A stretch of DNA of 64,000 nt from positions 1 through 64,000 of the forward strand of contig CAYJPN010000016.1 in the NCBI GenBank assembly GCA_964372115.1. The letters are read 5' to 3'. The position numbers were made by a program, and so were the translations under genes. This document shows, in pieces, positions 52,555-62,564 of the stretch. Position 1 is the first letter of the stretch, and the number at the start of each line of letters is the position of its first letter. The notes under the pieces are model-generated. The model searched no databases and had not been told where the DNA came from. It was given only the letters and a program-made list of their open reading frames with translations. This stretch comes from CG2-30-36-16 sp964372115 (GTDB taxonomy: Bacteria; Bacteroidota; Ignavibacteria; Ignavibacteriales; Ignavibacteriaceae).

Positions 52555-53793
52555 ATGAGTCTGATTGTTTGGAGTGACGAATTACGATTTTTAGTAGCTG
52601 CCGCATTAGGTTTTTTGGTAGGGTTGGAAAGAGAAAGCCGTGGCGGTACCATAACAACAAAACTTACTGCCGGAGTAAGAACATATTCGCTGATAAGTTT
52701 GTTCGGGTTTGGGTGCGCGTGGCTTTACAGAATGCACATCGAATTTATTGTGCCGGTGGGAATAATAGTTATAGGCGGAATGGTGCTTGCATCTTATCTT
52801 GGCAAACAGAAAACCGGTGCATTAGGCTGGACGAGCGAAATTGCCGCATTGCTCACATTTGTTGTCGGCGTTTTATCCTTACTTGCGGATATCTGGATTC
52901 CTATGGCGCTTGGAATATTTACCACATTGCTCCTCTCCGAAAAAGCGGAATTAGAGCAATACATCGACAAACTAAATAAATCGGAGTTCCTTGCTGTTGT
53001 AAAATTTTTATTAGTAACTGTAATAGTATTGCCTGCATTACCCGATAAAGATTACACAAACTTTAATTTAAATCCATACCGTATCTGGCAAATTGTAATT
53101 TTGGTTTCTTCCATCGGATTTGTCGGTTATTTTCTAATGAAAAAATTCGGTGACAAAGTTGGGCTCTGGTTGTCCGGTCTGCTTGGCGGGATAGCCTCGA
53201 GTACCGCTGTAAGTATTGCAATGGGAAACATCGCAAAAAAAAATCCGGGAATTTCAGGTAGAGCTTTTCAGGCTACAATATTGGCGAGCAGCATGATGTA
53301 TTTGCGTATACTTGTAATTATTTATTTACTAAATGCTGGTCTCGCAGTAATACTATGGTGGAAATTAGTGTTGCTATTTGCTGTAGGAATATTGCTTGCC
53401 ATATTAATACACAACAAAAATAACAGCATCCATGCTCCGTCCATTTCAACAATTTCAAACCCTTTTGAGATAAAACCGGCGGTAATTTTTGCTTTTCTTT
53501 TTGTACTCCTGTCGATAGTTTCAATTTTGGTGGAACAATTTTTCGGAAGCAGCGGACTTTTGGCATTATCCGCGGTTGTCGGCGTAACCGATATTGATCC
53601 ATTTATTCTTTCAGTAATAAGCAAACAAGTAACCTTAGAAAGTATTATCGGTTCAGCAATATTAATTTCGATGATGAGTAATACGATTATTAAAGGAGTT
53701 TATTTTGGTTTTCTTGCTAAAGACTTAAGAAAACAAGTTGCCTTATATTTTTCTATCTGGGTTATTTTGCATTTTGTGTTAATATTTTTGTAG
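52555..53793 (+). CDS. MgtC/SapB and DUF4010 membrane protein
   Basis: A 412-residue inner-membrane protein. The N-terminal part is MgtC/SapB-like (about 1-135: LRFLVAAALGFLVGLERESRG, GVRTYSLISLFGFG). The C-terminal part is the DUF4010 type (about 180-410: LWLSGLLGGIASSTAVSIAMG, VVGVTDIDPFILSV). Around a dozen hydrophobic segments are visible. MgtC proteins modulate ion or phosphate balance under stress; the role of the fused type is unknown. It is a single gene convergent with the glycosylase gene. Confidence 0.88.
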   Translation: MSLIVWSDELRFLVAAALGFLVGLERESRGGTITTKLTAGVRTYSLISLFGFGCAWLYRMHIEFIVPVGIIVIGGMVLASYLGKQKTGALGWTSEIAALLTFVVGVLSLLADIWIPMALGIFTTLLLSEKAELEQYIDKLNKSEFLAVVKFLLVTVIVLPALPDKDYTNFNLNPYRIWQIVILVSSIGFVGYFLMKKFGDKVGLWLSGLLGGIASSTAVSIAMGNIAKKNPGISGRAFQATILASSMMYLRILVIIYLLNAGLAVILWWKLVLLFAVGILLAILIHNKNNSIHAPSISTISNPFEIKPAVIFAFLFVLLSIVSILVEQFFGSSGLLALSAVVGVTDIDPFILSVISKQVTLESIIGSAILISMMSNTIIKGVYFGFLAKDLRKQVALYFSIWVILHFVLIFL

Positions 53794-53964
53794 TACAATA
53801 GAATTCCGGCAAAATAAGTCTCTATAAAATGAGGCGTTACCCTCCTTGCCTATATTAGTGAGACAAAAATAGCAGGATAAATTAGAGAATATATAGATAA
53901 AATTATCAGAATTCGTGATTTGAGCAATTTGCTCTAATAAAACATTTTATGAGCGGTCTACGTC

Positions 53965-53991
53965 AAAAAATTCATTCCTAATGAATTTTTT
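53965..53991. terminator. AT-rich hairpin between convergent genes
   Basis: AAAAAATTCATT and AATGAATTTTTT form a perfect 12-bp stem with a CCT loop. It lies between the stops of two converging genes and has T-runs on both strands, so it could terminate both. Confidence 0.55.
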
Positions 53992-53998
53992 GGGGGGG

Positions 53999-54634
53999 TT
54001 AAATAATTTGTTTTTTAATGCTCAAATAATAATGCCAAAGAATACGAGTGGCAACGGCGCGCCAGGGTTTCCAGTTCTCACTCATTGCAATAAATTCTTC
54101 ATTCGAAGGAAGGCACTCCATTTTTTTTAATTTTTGAACTGCGGATAACAAAGCAAGATCACCTCTGGGTAAAATATCCGGTCTTCCTAAAGCCATCAAT
54201 AAATATATATCCGATGTCCATGTGCCAATACCTTTTATTTTTGTCAATTCCAGTCTTGCTTTATCGTCATCAAGTTTGCTCAGTTTCGACAGATTAATAC
54301 TACCCGAAATAACTGCTTCAGCAAGATTTCGACCATACGATGTTTTCTGACGGCTGAACCCGATTATTTTTAATTCCTCATCCGAAAGCTTGAGAAAACT
54401 TGTCGGCGTTATTGATCCCAAATTCTCAAGTAATTTATTATAAGCCGCCTTTGCGGATGCCAGCGATACTTGTTGTTCGAGAATAATATAAAGCAGTGTT
54501 GAAAAACCAGATTTGCGCTGCCACAATGGTGGTAGACCATACATTGAAACAACAAGTTTCAAATGTTCGTCTTTTTTTTCAAGATACTTTACAGCTTTTA
54601 ACAATGATGATTTATTGAGCCGAATATTTTTCAT
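53999..54634 (-). CDS. AlkA-type DNA-3-methyladenine glycosylase
   Basis: A 211-residue base-excision repair enzyme of the HhH-GPD superfamily. It removes alkylated bases such as 3-methyladenine. The helix-hairpin-helix LTKIKGIGTWTSDIYLLMAL is followed by GRPDILPRGDLAL, whose second Asp is the catalytic residue. ILEQQVSLASAKAAYNKL and W.PWRAVATRILWHYY also fit the family. The start is ATG 54634, one codon inside a longer TTG frame. It lacks the N-terminal domain of E. coli AlkA, as do many bacterial forms. Confidence 0.9.
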   Translation of the reverse strand: MKNIRLNKSSLLKAVKYLEKKDEHLKLVVSMYGLPPLWQRKSGFSTLLYIILEQQVSLASAKAAYNKLLENLGSITPTSFLKLSDEELKIIGFSRQKTSYGRNLAEAVISGSINLSKLSKLDDDKARLELTKIKGIGTWTSDIYLLMALGRPDILPRGDLALLSAVQKLKKMECLPSNEEFIAMSENWKPWRAVATRILWHYYLSIKKQII

Positions 54635-54940
54635 CAATTATTTAACATAAAAATATTATAATGTGTTTTAGTACAATTGTTTAATGTGGAAGCATTCAAG
54701 CATTAATAATAGTAAAAATTTGATAAAACACAGAACAAGTTTGCAACTAAAACGGAATGTAAAAAATGGATGTAGAGTTATTAATAAATCGACGCGGCAC
54801 TAATTTGTTTAATATAAATAAAGCGGTGGTAATGAAGGTGCGAATTAGGCAATCTATATTAAATTAAAGCCGACAGAATTTTTATTGCTATCGGCTTAAA
54901 AATAAATAAATATTTTTATGAATATTGTTGAATGTTTTAA
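54635..54940. other. Intergenic region with a likely terminator
   Basis: About 306 bp between two minus-strand genes. Apart from the hairpin at 54864-54899 it is AT-rich and shows no gene. Confidence 0.45.
54864..54899. terminator. Hairpin terminator after the YccF-like gene
   Basis: AAAGCCGACAG and CTATCGGCTT pair with one mismatch region around an ATTTTTATTG loop. It lies about 40 bases after the minus-strand YccF-like stop. The T-tail is short in either direction, so function is only probable. Confidence 0.5.
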
Positions 54941-55396
54941 TTAAGCAAGGTTTTTACTAATTTCTACCTGTGCTTTTCTTTTGTCTAACTCGTCTCTAAC
55001 CGCTTGTGCAACGCATTTTTTATTTACAGGGTTTAAATACGTTCCGAGTGATTTAGCAACAACTAAAGCTGCAGGTATTCCAATTATAGTAATAAATAAA
55101 CCAACAACCTGGAAAATTGCAGCAATGCAAAGTATTAACCCAAACGGGAAATATATTATCATAACTATTGTTGAGTAAGCTTTCCATCCTTTGTTTTGGT
55201 CAATGTTTAATTCAGACTTACTAACCATTGCATGCCCGAATGGTGCAAATAAAAATTTTCCAAACTCCATTAACCCAAGTCCTATTGGAGCCGCAATAAC
55301 TGTTGCTGTTAATAACAGCCCTAGTAAATAAACCATAATTGCGTTAACAAATCCAAGAAATGGGATGTGCCATAAAATGTTACCTAAAGTTTTCAT
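54941..55396 (-). CDS. YccF-like inner-membrane protein
   Basis: A 151-residue membrane protein with two paired hydrophobic regions (about 5-50 and 80-125), the layout of the YccF family. Each region has the family's GxPxxxG-like pattern (VIAAPIGLGLMEFGKFLFAPFG and IIGIPAALVVAKSLGTYLNPV). ATG 55396 is chosen because AAGGAGTTACT stands directly before it; a longer frame adds 20 non-hydrophobic residues. The exact role of the family is unknown. It is a single gene. Confidence 0.78.
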   Translation of the reverse strand: MKTLGNILWHIPFLGFVNAIMVYLLGLLLTATVIAAPIGLGLMEFGKFLFAPFGHAMVSKSELNIDQNKGWKAYSTIVMIIYFPFGLILCIAAIFQVVGLFITIIGIPAALVVAKSLGTYLNPVNKKCVAQAVRDELDKRKAQVEISKNLA

Positions 55397-55456
55397 AGTA
55401 ACTCCTTGTAAATATTTTAGTAGTGTAGTTTTATTGTGAGTTAAGGTATCACTCAC

Positions 55457-55954
55457 TACTTAAAAGTAATACGCTCAACTTTTTTTACTTTAATAGTTAG
55501 ACTATTTAATCGCAGTAAATATTTTTTTTACTTGATATCAGTGATTATAATGGATAATGATGATGCATGAAGGAAATAATCATGATTTGGTATTGAGCTA
55601 TTTCAAGCTGAAGTAAAATAATAGAAATGTATACTATTGAATTGATCGTATATTGATTAAAAACGCCGGAGGAAATAGTTTTGCTGGAGAAAGCAAAATT
55701 ACCAGTAAAAATGAATTTGTTTTCAGGCTCGATAATTTGGTAAAAACTTATCATGCTCGCTAAGAATTGATTAGTAATTATGTTAGATCAATAATCTACT
55801 CCTTGCTAATACATCATTCAGTATCTTTTCCTTCTCCTTACCATATTTTCAAAAACAAACTAAGTAATTATCAAACAATAATCAAGAAATTTGAAATATT
55901 AACTACTAAAATGATTCAATATACTTTTAGTAATATAAATTCTTTAGACAGTCT
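55457..55954. other. Intergenic region, nothing recognised
   Basis: About 500 bp of AT-rich sequence upstream of the YccF-like gene and downstream of the LolA-like gene. Short open frames here lack ribosome-binding sites and normal amino-acid use, so I do not call them. Confidence 0.5.
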
Positions 55955-56668
55955 TTATTTCTTTTTTTTCTCTTCAAACACAGAATCCGGAATCCCTTTA
56001 TTCACCTTATAATTAGAATAGCTGATAGTTACTTTGCCTGAGGTTCTAAAACTGTTTTTCCCTCCGTGCTTGTTTTTTTTCGGCTGGTCATCCGGGTCCG
56101 TATCACCGCTTATAGAACCGGGAATATCGGGTTTATCAATGTTAAAACTAAACATCATCTTCGAAGGAAGGTGATATTTGTTTTCAATATTTGCGTAATC
56201 CATTTCAACAGTAAACGAGCCGTTTATTTTTGTAGCTGATTCAACTTTGCGGATTATGTAATTGCTTTTATCTATCCAGAATGTTGAAAGAATTATATCG
56301 TTATCGTTTCCGAGCGGTATAATTTTAACCACATATGTTTCTACCTCTTTATATTTTTCTTCACCTTCAAAAATTGCGGTGTGCTTTTTTTGAAGAAATG
56401 ACATTGGCGTAAAATTTAATCCTTCTTTCGGAAGCATCGCAAACTTGTCGGATTTAATGTGGACTTTATCGGGTTGTTTAAAATAAATAGTCGCGTTAGA
56501 AGGCGGCACTTTTATAAAATCGACATCAACTTTTACATTAACATCAACCACATAATCATGAACACCTTCAAATTCGGTTTTAACTTTTTTTAGAATTTCA
56601 TCGGGGTCATTTTTCTGTCCGAACATCACCGCGCTAAAAAGAATAATAAAGATTAGTATTTTTTTCAT
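55955..56668 (-). CDS. Exported LolA/MucB-fold protein
   Basis: A 237-residue exported protein of the outer-membrane-lipoprotein-sorting (LolA-like) fold. After the signal (MKKILIFIILFSAVMFGQ) the typical pieces appear: DEILKKVKTEFEGVHDYVVDVNVKVD, ATIYFKQPDKVHIKS, FWIDKSNYIIRKVES and DYANIENKYHLPSKMMFSF. ATG 56668 is preferred because GGAG lies 8 bases before it and the signal begins there. It lies 21 bp downstream of an ABC permease, so it may carry lipids or lipoprotein for that exporter. A Lys- and Glu-rich tail ends the protein. Confidence 0.8.
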   Translation of the reverse strand: MKKILIFIILFSAVMFGQKNDPDEILKKVKTEFEGVHDYVVDVNVKVDVDFIKVPPSNATIYFKQPDKVHIKSDKFAMLPKEGLNFTPMSFLQKKHTAIFEGEEKYKEVETYVVKIIPLGNDNDIILSTFWIDKSNYIIRKVESATKINGSFTVEMDYANIENKYHLPSKMMFSFNIDKPDIPGSISGDTDPDDQPKKNKHGGKNSFRTSGKVTISYSNYKVNKGIPDSVFEEKKKK

Positions 56669-56689
56669 TCCAAACTCCGTGCATATCAA

Positions 56690-57529
56690 TTAAGTTAAAA
56701 TATCTTTTCTGTTAAATAGGTAAACCGTAACACTGAATAAAACAACAATATGTCCGGTAAGTATTCCAACCGATTTCATTATTTCAGTATAATCTACCGG
56801 GTCGTTAAAAAACAACCGCCAAGAACTCATATATGTTGTAAATAAGTAGGGACGGATAGTTTGAAAAATACCGATATTAATTGCTGAGATGATTACAAAA
56901 ACAATGATGATTGCCATTGTTGTTATAATCGGGCCAATTGCATTTTCTACAAGAGAGGAAAATAAAAAAGCGAGTGAAGTTACAACCATCATACTTAGCG
57001 ATGCAAAACCGTAACCTAATAAAAATCTCCACATTACGTCCTCGCGCGCAAAAATTGTAACCCCCGAACTATTAACTACAATTAGTTCACCGAAACCGAA
57101 AAATAAATAACCGAGACCGAGACTAATAACAGCCAGGAAAACGACTAACATATTCGTATAAATAGCCCCTGTAAGATATTTTGCTGTTACCAATTTTATT
57201 CTCGAAACAGGTCTGGTTATTAGCAGCCTGTACGTACCTGCTGTCGCTTCCCCTGCAAGCAAATCACCTGCAACGAGCGTAACAAGAAAAGGAATGTGAA
57301 TAACAAGCATATTGAGAATTATATAGGATACGAGATAACCGTTTAGTAAGTTTCCTACAAACACAAATGACTGCTGGAGATTTCGTGTCATAAAATCGAG
57401 CGAGCGTTCACCTTCAAACATCATTGCTACTTGAATAACGGGAACAAGCAATCCGATTGCAATAAACCCGATGTAAGTTCTCCACTTTCTAAAAACTTTA
57501 TATAGTTCTATTTTTATAACAGTAAACAT
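56690..57529 (-). CDS. ABC transporter permease
   Basis: A 279-residue membrane protein with about six hydrophobic segments, of the ABC-2 type. The N-terminal IKIELYKVFRKWRTYIGF and the LAGEATAGTYRLLITRPVSRIKLVTAKYLTGAI segment are typical. The last base of the ATPase stop region and this start overlap by one base, so the two are one operon. Substrate not known from sequence. Confidence 0.9.
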   Translation of the reverse strand: MFTVIKIELYKVFRKWRTYIGFIAIGLLVPVIQVAMMFEGERSLDFMTRNLQQSFVFVGNLLNGYLVSYIILNMLVIHIPFLVTLVAGDLLAGEATAGTYRLLITRPVSRIKLVTAKYLTGAIYTNMLVVFLAVISLGLGYLFFGFGELIVVNSSGVTIFAREDVMWRFLLGYGFASLSMMVVTSLAFLFSSLVENAIGPIITTMAIIIVFVIISAINIGIFQTIRPYLFTTYMSSWRLFFNDPVDYTEIMKSVGILTGHIVVLFSVTVYLFNRKDILT

Positions 57530-58449
57530 CAGGCAGCAGTCTCCGTAATTGATAAAAAATATTCTTCTAACGAACGGGTAGGAACTATACCGCTTACCAA
57601 AATATCATTTTCAACAAACATTTTATTTATTGATGCGATTTCTTCGGAATCGAGCAAAAATACTAACCTGTTATTTGCCTCGCTCTGCAGTTTTTTTGCC
57701 CACCGGGAATTATTAAGAAGGCTGACGCATTTTGCGGTGTCATTAACTTCAAATGTTACTTTAAGGCTCGTGGCTTTAAGCAAATCATCCACGTTTCCTT
57801 CAACTTTTGTCGCTCCCTTATTTATTATAATCATTCTATTTGCAACAAGCTCAACCTCGTACAAAATATGAGAGCTTAAAAATACTGTTTTATTTTGGTC
57901 TTTACTTAAATGAAGAATTAATTCTCTTATTTCTTTCATTCCCTGCGGGTCAAGCCCGGTAGTTGGCTCATCAAGTATTATTAGCTCCGGGTCGTGCAGC
58001 AAAGCCTGCGCAAGTCCAAGCCGTTGTTTCATTCCGTGCGAAAAAGTTTTTACTTTGCTGCGGTATCGTTTTACCAGCCCAACCATTTCCAGAACTTCCA
58101 TAATTCTTTTTTTTGTTATGGTGTGTCCCGAAATATCACCGAGTATCTCAAGATTTTTATATGCTGTTAGATAACCATAAAAATCGGGTTTTTCTACAAT
58201 CGCCCCAACCTGTTTTAATATTTCAAGTCGTTTTTCTTTTAATGGTTTTCCGAAAAGTTTTATATCCCCCTGATTGGGTGAGATTAGAGAAAGAAGCATT
58301 CTTATGGTTGTACTTTTTCCGGCTCCATTAGGACCAAGAAATCCAAACACATCTCCACGGTAAACATTCAGACTCAAGTCATCAACGGCTTTAAGGTCTT
58401 TAAACTTTTTAGAGAGATTCTTAACCTCAATTATCTTTTCATCGTTCAA
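57529..58449 (-). CDS. ABC transporter ATP-binding protein
   Basis: A 306-residue ATPase. Walker A GPNGAGKSTTIR, Q-loop region VGAIVEKPDFY, signature FSHGMKQRLGLAQAL, Walker B LIILDEPTTGLDPQG and the switch His in FLSSHILYEVE are all present. A C-terminal regulatory domain of about 90 residues follows, as in ABC-2 exporters (drug, lipid or copper types). The start codon is TTG 58449, supported by AAGGAAA 8 bases upstream. It forms an operon with the permease and the LolA-like gene. Confidence 0.94.
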   Translation of the reverse strand: MNDEKIIEVKNLSKKFKDLKAVDDLSLNVYRGDVFGFLGPNGAGKSTTIRMLLSLISPNQGDIKLFGKPLKEKRLEILKQVGAIVEKPDFYGYLTAYKNLEILGDISGHTITKKRIMEVLEMVGLVKRYRSKVKTFSHGMKQRLGLAQALLHDPELIILDEPTTGLDPQGMKEIRELILHLSKDQNKTVFLSSHILYEVELVANRMIIINKGATKVEGNVDDLLKATSLKVTFEVNDTAKCVSLLNNSRWAKKLQSEANNRLVFLLDSEEIASINKMFVENDILVSGIVPTRSLEEYFLSITETAA

Positions 58450-58961
58450 ATTGTTTTCCTTTATAAAAGGTAAAGACTATATATTAATTTTTTTTTTGAT
58501 TTTAAAAACATTAAATGACGCTCACAATTTTATAAGTTCCTTTATTAATTACTCTTACAGTTACATAGACGGTGTTATTCAATTATGAGCATGAAAAAAA
58601 TACACATAATTTCATACTAAAACACAACTAATTTTTAGTTCCTTCAACAAATAGGTGTCAAGTCGTAAAATTTTAACCGATTTTTTTTTATCATATTTGA
58701 AATTTAATTTGTTTTTTGCCGGTAAAAATTCGATTTTATGGAGTAGAAATTATAACACTTAAAAAATAAATTTTTGAAATTATACAATATCTATTTTTTT
58801 TTAAGTCGTTTTTTCTTAGCTTGCCGGCAGCAACAACCGGAAAATCAAATCAAACATAAAAATCACTGAATGATAACTTATAACATCGACATAAAATTTT
58901 ACATTTCAATTTTATTATTAATAAATAACAATTTTTTTATAATCCTTAATGGGAGAACTGA
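58450..58961. other. Intergenic region between the ABC operon and nrdJ
   Basis: About 510 bp of AT-rich sequence between divergent genes. I searched by eye for a cobalamin riboswitch and for NrdR boxes before nrdJ and found neither convincingly. A small GC-rich CTTGCCGGCAGCAACAACCGG stretch near 58820 can form a weak hairpin. Confidence 0.5.
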
Positions 58962-61900
58962 ATGCATATAAAGAGACTATTTACTAAAGAAGGAAAAGAC
59001 CCATTATCAAACATTAAATTTGAGAACAGGATTTCTGAAATAAAAAATCCGGACGGTTCTGTTGTATTCAGAATGGAAGATGTTACCGTTCCTTCATTTT
59101 GGTCTCAAGTTGCTACAGATATTATTGCGCAAAAATATTTTCGCAAAGCAGGCGTACCAAAGCTGCTAAAAAAAGTCAAAGAAAAAAATGTACCTGTCTG
59201 GTTACAGCCGTCTAAAGCCGACAGCGAAAGATTAGAGCAGCTTTCTGAAAAAGAGAGATTCGCTGCTGAAACAGATGCGCGTCAGGTATTTCATCGCCTT
59301 TCAGGAACCTGGACTTACTGGGGATGGCAGGCGAACTACTTTGATTCGGAAGAAGATGCAAAATCATTTTATGATGAGCTTCTTTATATGTTTGCAAACC
59401 AGATGGCAGCGCCTAATAGTCCTCAGTGGTTTAACACTGGCTTAAACTGGGCATACGGTATTGCCGGCCCATCGCAAGGGCATTATTATGTTGACTACAA
59501 GACTGGTGAACTAACTGCATCATCTGATGCTTACACACACCCCCAGCCTCACGCATGTTTCATTCAATCGGTTAATGATGATCTTGTGAATGAAGGCGGA
59601 ATTATGGACCTCTGGGTGCGTGAAGCAAGATTATTTAAATACGGTTCCGGTACCGGCTCCAATTTTTCTGATCTTCGCGGTTCCGAAGAACCTTTAAGCG
59701 GCGGCGGTAAATCAAGCGGGCTGATGTCCTTCTTAAAAATCGGCGATCGTTCGGCAGGCGCAATTAAATCGGGCGGGACAACACGCCGCGCAGCAAAAAT
59801 GATTACAATAGATTTAGACCATCCGGATATTGAGGAATATATAAACTGGAAAGTTGTTGAAGAACAAAAAGTAGCCGCGCTTGTTGCAGGCAGTAAACTT
59901 TGTAATTTTCATCTTAACATGATTATGAAAGCATGTTACGAAGAACATCCTGAGAATGACCGTTTTAATAAAAAGACAAACAAAAAGCTTGGCAAAGCTG
60001 TGCTCGAAGCCCGCAAAGTAAGTATTCCTAATAATTATATTGAGCGTGTTATTCAGCTTGCAAAATTAGGTTTTAAAACTATTGAATTTCCTGAGTACGA
60101 TGTTGATTGGAACTCCGATGCCTACGCAACTGTAGCAGGACAAAATTCCAATAATTCCATCCGTGTAACAAACGAATACATGAACGCTGTTGTAAATGAT
60201 GGCGACTGGAATCTTTATTGGAGAACTGAAAAGAAAAAAGCAAAAAAAGAAAACCGCGCACCAAGAGCTTCAAGCACACTTTCTGCACGTGCCTTGTATG
60301 AAGATATAGCATACGCAGCCTGGTCTTGCGCTGATCCGGGTATTCAGTTCCACAGCACCATAAATGAATGGCACACTTGCCCGGAAGACGGAGATATTCG
60401 GGCATCAAACCCATGCAGCGAATATATGTTTCTTGATGATACAGCTTGCAACCTGGCTTCATTAAATCTTGTTAAATTTTACGATACAAAATCTTATGCA
60501 TTTAACATTGAAGCTTTCCGCCATGCTACAAAACTCTGGACAATTGTTTTAGAAATTTCTGTTTTGATGGCTCAATTTCCGAGTCGCGAAATTGCTGAAC
60601 GGAGTTACAACTTTAGAACGCTCGGGCTCGGTTACGCTAATCTCGGTTCATTACTGATGCTTCAGGGCATTCCTTACGACAGTAATGAGGCATTTGCTAT
60701 TTGCGGTGCTATTACGGCAATAATGCATATGAGTTCTTATGCAGCTTCTGCCGGGATGGCTAAAGAGCAGGGACCTTTCCCGCATTATGAAAAGAACAAA
60801 GAGCATATGCTAAAGGTAGTACGCAACCACCGCCGTGCGGCTTACAATGTGCCTCACGAGGAGTATGAAAAACTTTCGATTTACCCTGTTGGTATCGACC
60901 CTAAATATTGCCCTTCGGATTTATTAAGAGCAGCACGCGAAGATGCTGATAAAGCGCTTGAACTCGGTACCGAATATGGATTTAAAAATGCACAGGTAAC
61001 TGTAATTGCCCCTACCGGTACAATCGGGTTAGTTATGGATTGCGACACAACAGGTGTTGAGCCCGATTTTGCTTTAGTAAAATTTAAAAAACTTGCGGGC
61101 GGCGGATACTTTAAAATTATCAATCAATCTGTTCCCCCGGCACTCGAAAGATTAGGTTACAACAAAGATCAGATAACGGAAATTATAAAATATGCTAAAG
61201 GTTCAGGTACTCTTGTGGGCTGTCCTTACATAAATCCTGAATCTTTGAAAGCAAAGGGTTTTACTGAAGACGCGCTTTCTAAAGTTGAAAAAATGCTTCC
61301 ATCTGTTTTTGAACTCGGCTTTGCGTTTAATAAGTTTAGCATCGGCGCTGATTTTTTGGTTAACAAATTGGGTTTGAATGAAGATGAAATAAACTCATTC
61401 GATTTTAATTTGCTTAGTTCTTTAGGTTTTTCGAAACTTGAAATTGCAACTGCAAACGATTATGTCTGCGGTACTATGACAATTGAGGGGGCGCCGTTCC
61501 TAAAGCATGAACATTATCCTATTTTTGATACCGCGAATAAATGCGGCAAAAAAGGAACACGCTTTATCCGCTCGACCGCTCACATAAAAATGATGGCTGC
61601 TGCACAACCTTTTATTTCGGGCGCAATTTCTAAAACAATCAATCTTCCAGGCTCAGCGTCTGTAGATGATGTAAAAGATGCATATATGCAGTCATGGAAA
61701 TTAGGAATAAAAGCAAACGCATTATACAGGGACGGTTCAAAATTATCGCAACCGCTAAATAGCGTTGGCGAGGAAGAATTGGAAGCGCTTCTAGAAGACA
61801 AAGATAAAAACGATATTGTAAGAATAGCGGAAAAAATAATTCATCGGTATATTGCAAAACGCAGAAGACTGCCAGACAGAAGAACCGGTTACACACAGAA

Positions 61901-62564
61901 AGCCAAAATTAATGGTCAAAGTGTTTATATAAGAACAGGCGAATACGATAACGGACAGATTGGAGAAATTTTTATAGATATGCACCGTGAAGGAGCTGCT
62001 TTTAGAAGCTTACTTAACTGTTTTGCTATTTCTATATCACTCGGTTTGCAGCACGGCGTACCGCTTGAAGAGTTTGTTGACGCATTTGTATTTACACGTT
62101 TTGAACCAAGCGGTATGGTAACCGGAAATGAAAAAATAAAAATGGCTACATCCGTAATCGATTATATTTTTAGAGAACTTGCAGTAACGTATCTCGGTCG
62201 CAATGATCTTTCTCACGTTGATACAAGCGAAGATAATGTAAAATCAAAAACCTCGCTTGGTATAGTTAAAAAACTTGCAGAGCCTGAGTTTGTTGATGAA
62301 GAAGTTGTAAGCGAAAGATTGGTTGTTCTCGATAAGGGAGCTACAGAAAATTACAATTATTCATTGTCCGGAGGAGCTAATATTACACGTAAACCTACCG
62401 GTAATGGAAATGGCAACGGTAGTAAACTAAATAACCAGGTTAAGCAGGCAATTGAGCGCGGTTATACCGGCGATGTGTGCACAGAATGCCAGAGTTTAAC
62501 AATGGTACGCAACGGAACGTGTTTGAAATGTATGACCTGTGGTTCTACCTCGGGCTGCAGTTAA
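58962..62564 (+). CDS. nrdJ: Adenosylcobalamin-dependent ribonucleotide reductase (class II)
   Basis: Reduces ribonucleotides to deoxyribonucleotides for DNA synthesis, with vitamin B12 as the radical source, so it works with or without oxygen. The 1200-residue chain shows NSPQWFNTGLNWAYGI, the first redox Cys region PQPHACFIQSV, the active-site segment NPCSEYMFLDDTACNLASLNL, ATGTIG-type APTGTIGLVMDCDTTGVEPDF, and a C-terminal Cys-rich tail (CTECQSLTMVRNGTCLKCMTC) that re-reduces the active site. It is the long B12-dependent form. GGGAG stands before the ATG. No small-subunit gene is near, as expected for class II. Confidence 0.96.
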   Translation: MHIKRLFTKEGKDPLSNIKFENRISEIKNPDGSVVFRMEDVTVPSFWSQVATDIIAQKYFRKAGVPKLLKKVKEKNVPVWLQPSKADSERLEQLSEKERFAAETDARQVFHRLSGTWTYWGWQANYFDSEEDAKSFYDELLYMFANQMAAPNSPQWFNTGLNWAYGIAGPSQGHYYVDYKTGELTASSDAYTHPQPHACFIQSVNDDLVNEGGIMDLWVREARLFKYGSGTGSNFSDLRGSEEPLSGGGKSSGLMSFLKIGDRSAGAIKSGGTTRRAAKMITIDLDHPDIEEYINWKVVEEQKVAALVAGSKLCNFHLNMIMKACYEEHPENDRFNKKTNKKLGKAVLEARKVSIPNNYIERVIQLAKLGFKTIEFPEYDVDWNSDAYATVAGQNSNNSIRVTNEYMNAVVNDGDWNLYWRTEKKKAKKENRAPRASSTLSARALYEDIAYAAWSCADPGIQFHSTINEWHTCPEDGDIRASNPCSEYMFLDDTACNLASLNLVKFYDTKSYAFNIEAFRHATKLWTIVLEISVLMAQFPSREIAERSYNFRTLGLGYANLGSLLMLQGIPYDSNEAFAICGAITAIMHMSSYAASAGMAKEQGPFPHYEKNKEHMLKVVRNHRRAAYNVPHEEYEKLSIYPVGIDPKYCPSDLLRAAREDADKALELGTEYGFKNAQVTVIAPTGTIGLVMDCDTTGVEPDFALVKFKKLAGGGYFKIINQSVPPALERLGYNKDQITEIIKYAKGSGTLVGCPYINPESLKAKGFTEDALSKVEKMLPSVFELGFAFNKFSIGADFLVNKLGLNEDEINSFDFNLLSSLGFSKLEIATANDYVCGTMTIEGAPFLKHEHYPIFDTANKCGKKGTRFIRSTAHIKMMAAAQPFISGAISKTINLPGSASVDDVKDAYMQSWKLGIKANALYRDGSKLSQPLNSVGEEELEALLEDKDKNDIVRIAEKIIHRYIAKRRRLPDRRTGYTQKAKINGQSVYIRTGEYDNGQIGEIFIDMHREGAAFRSLLNCFAISISLGLQHGVPLEEFVDAFVFTRFEPSGMVTGNEKIKMATSVIDYIFRELAVTYLGRNDLSHVDTSEDNVKSKTSLGIVKKLAEPEFVDEEVVSERLVVLDKGATENYNYSLSGGANITRKPTGNGNGNGSKLNNQVKQAIERGYTGDVCTECQSLTMVRNGTCLKCMTCGSTSGCS

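Noticed and set aside
55767..56012. 81-residue plus-strand gene
   Set aside because: It has low-complexity composition, no ribosome-binding site and overlaps the LolA-like gene's 3' end on the other strand.
58450..58961. Cobalamin riboswitch upstream of nrdJ
   Set aside because: No conserved B12-box-like sequence or supporting stems could be read by eye; only AT-rich sequence and a weak hairpin.
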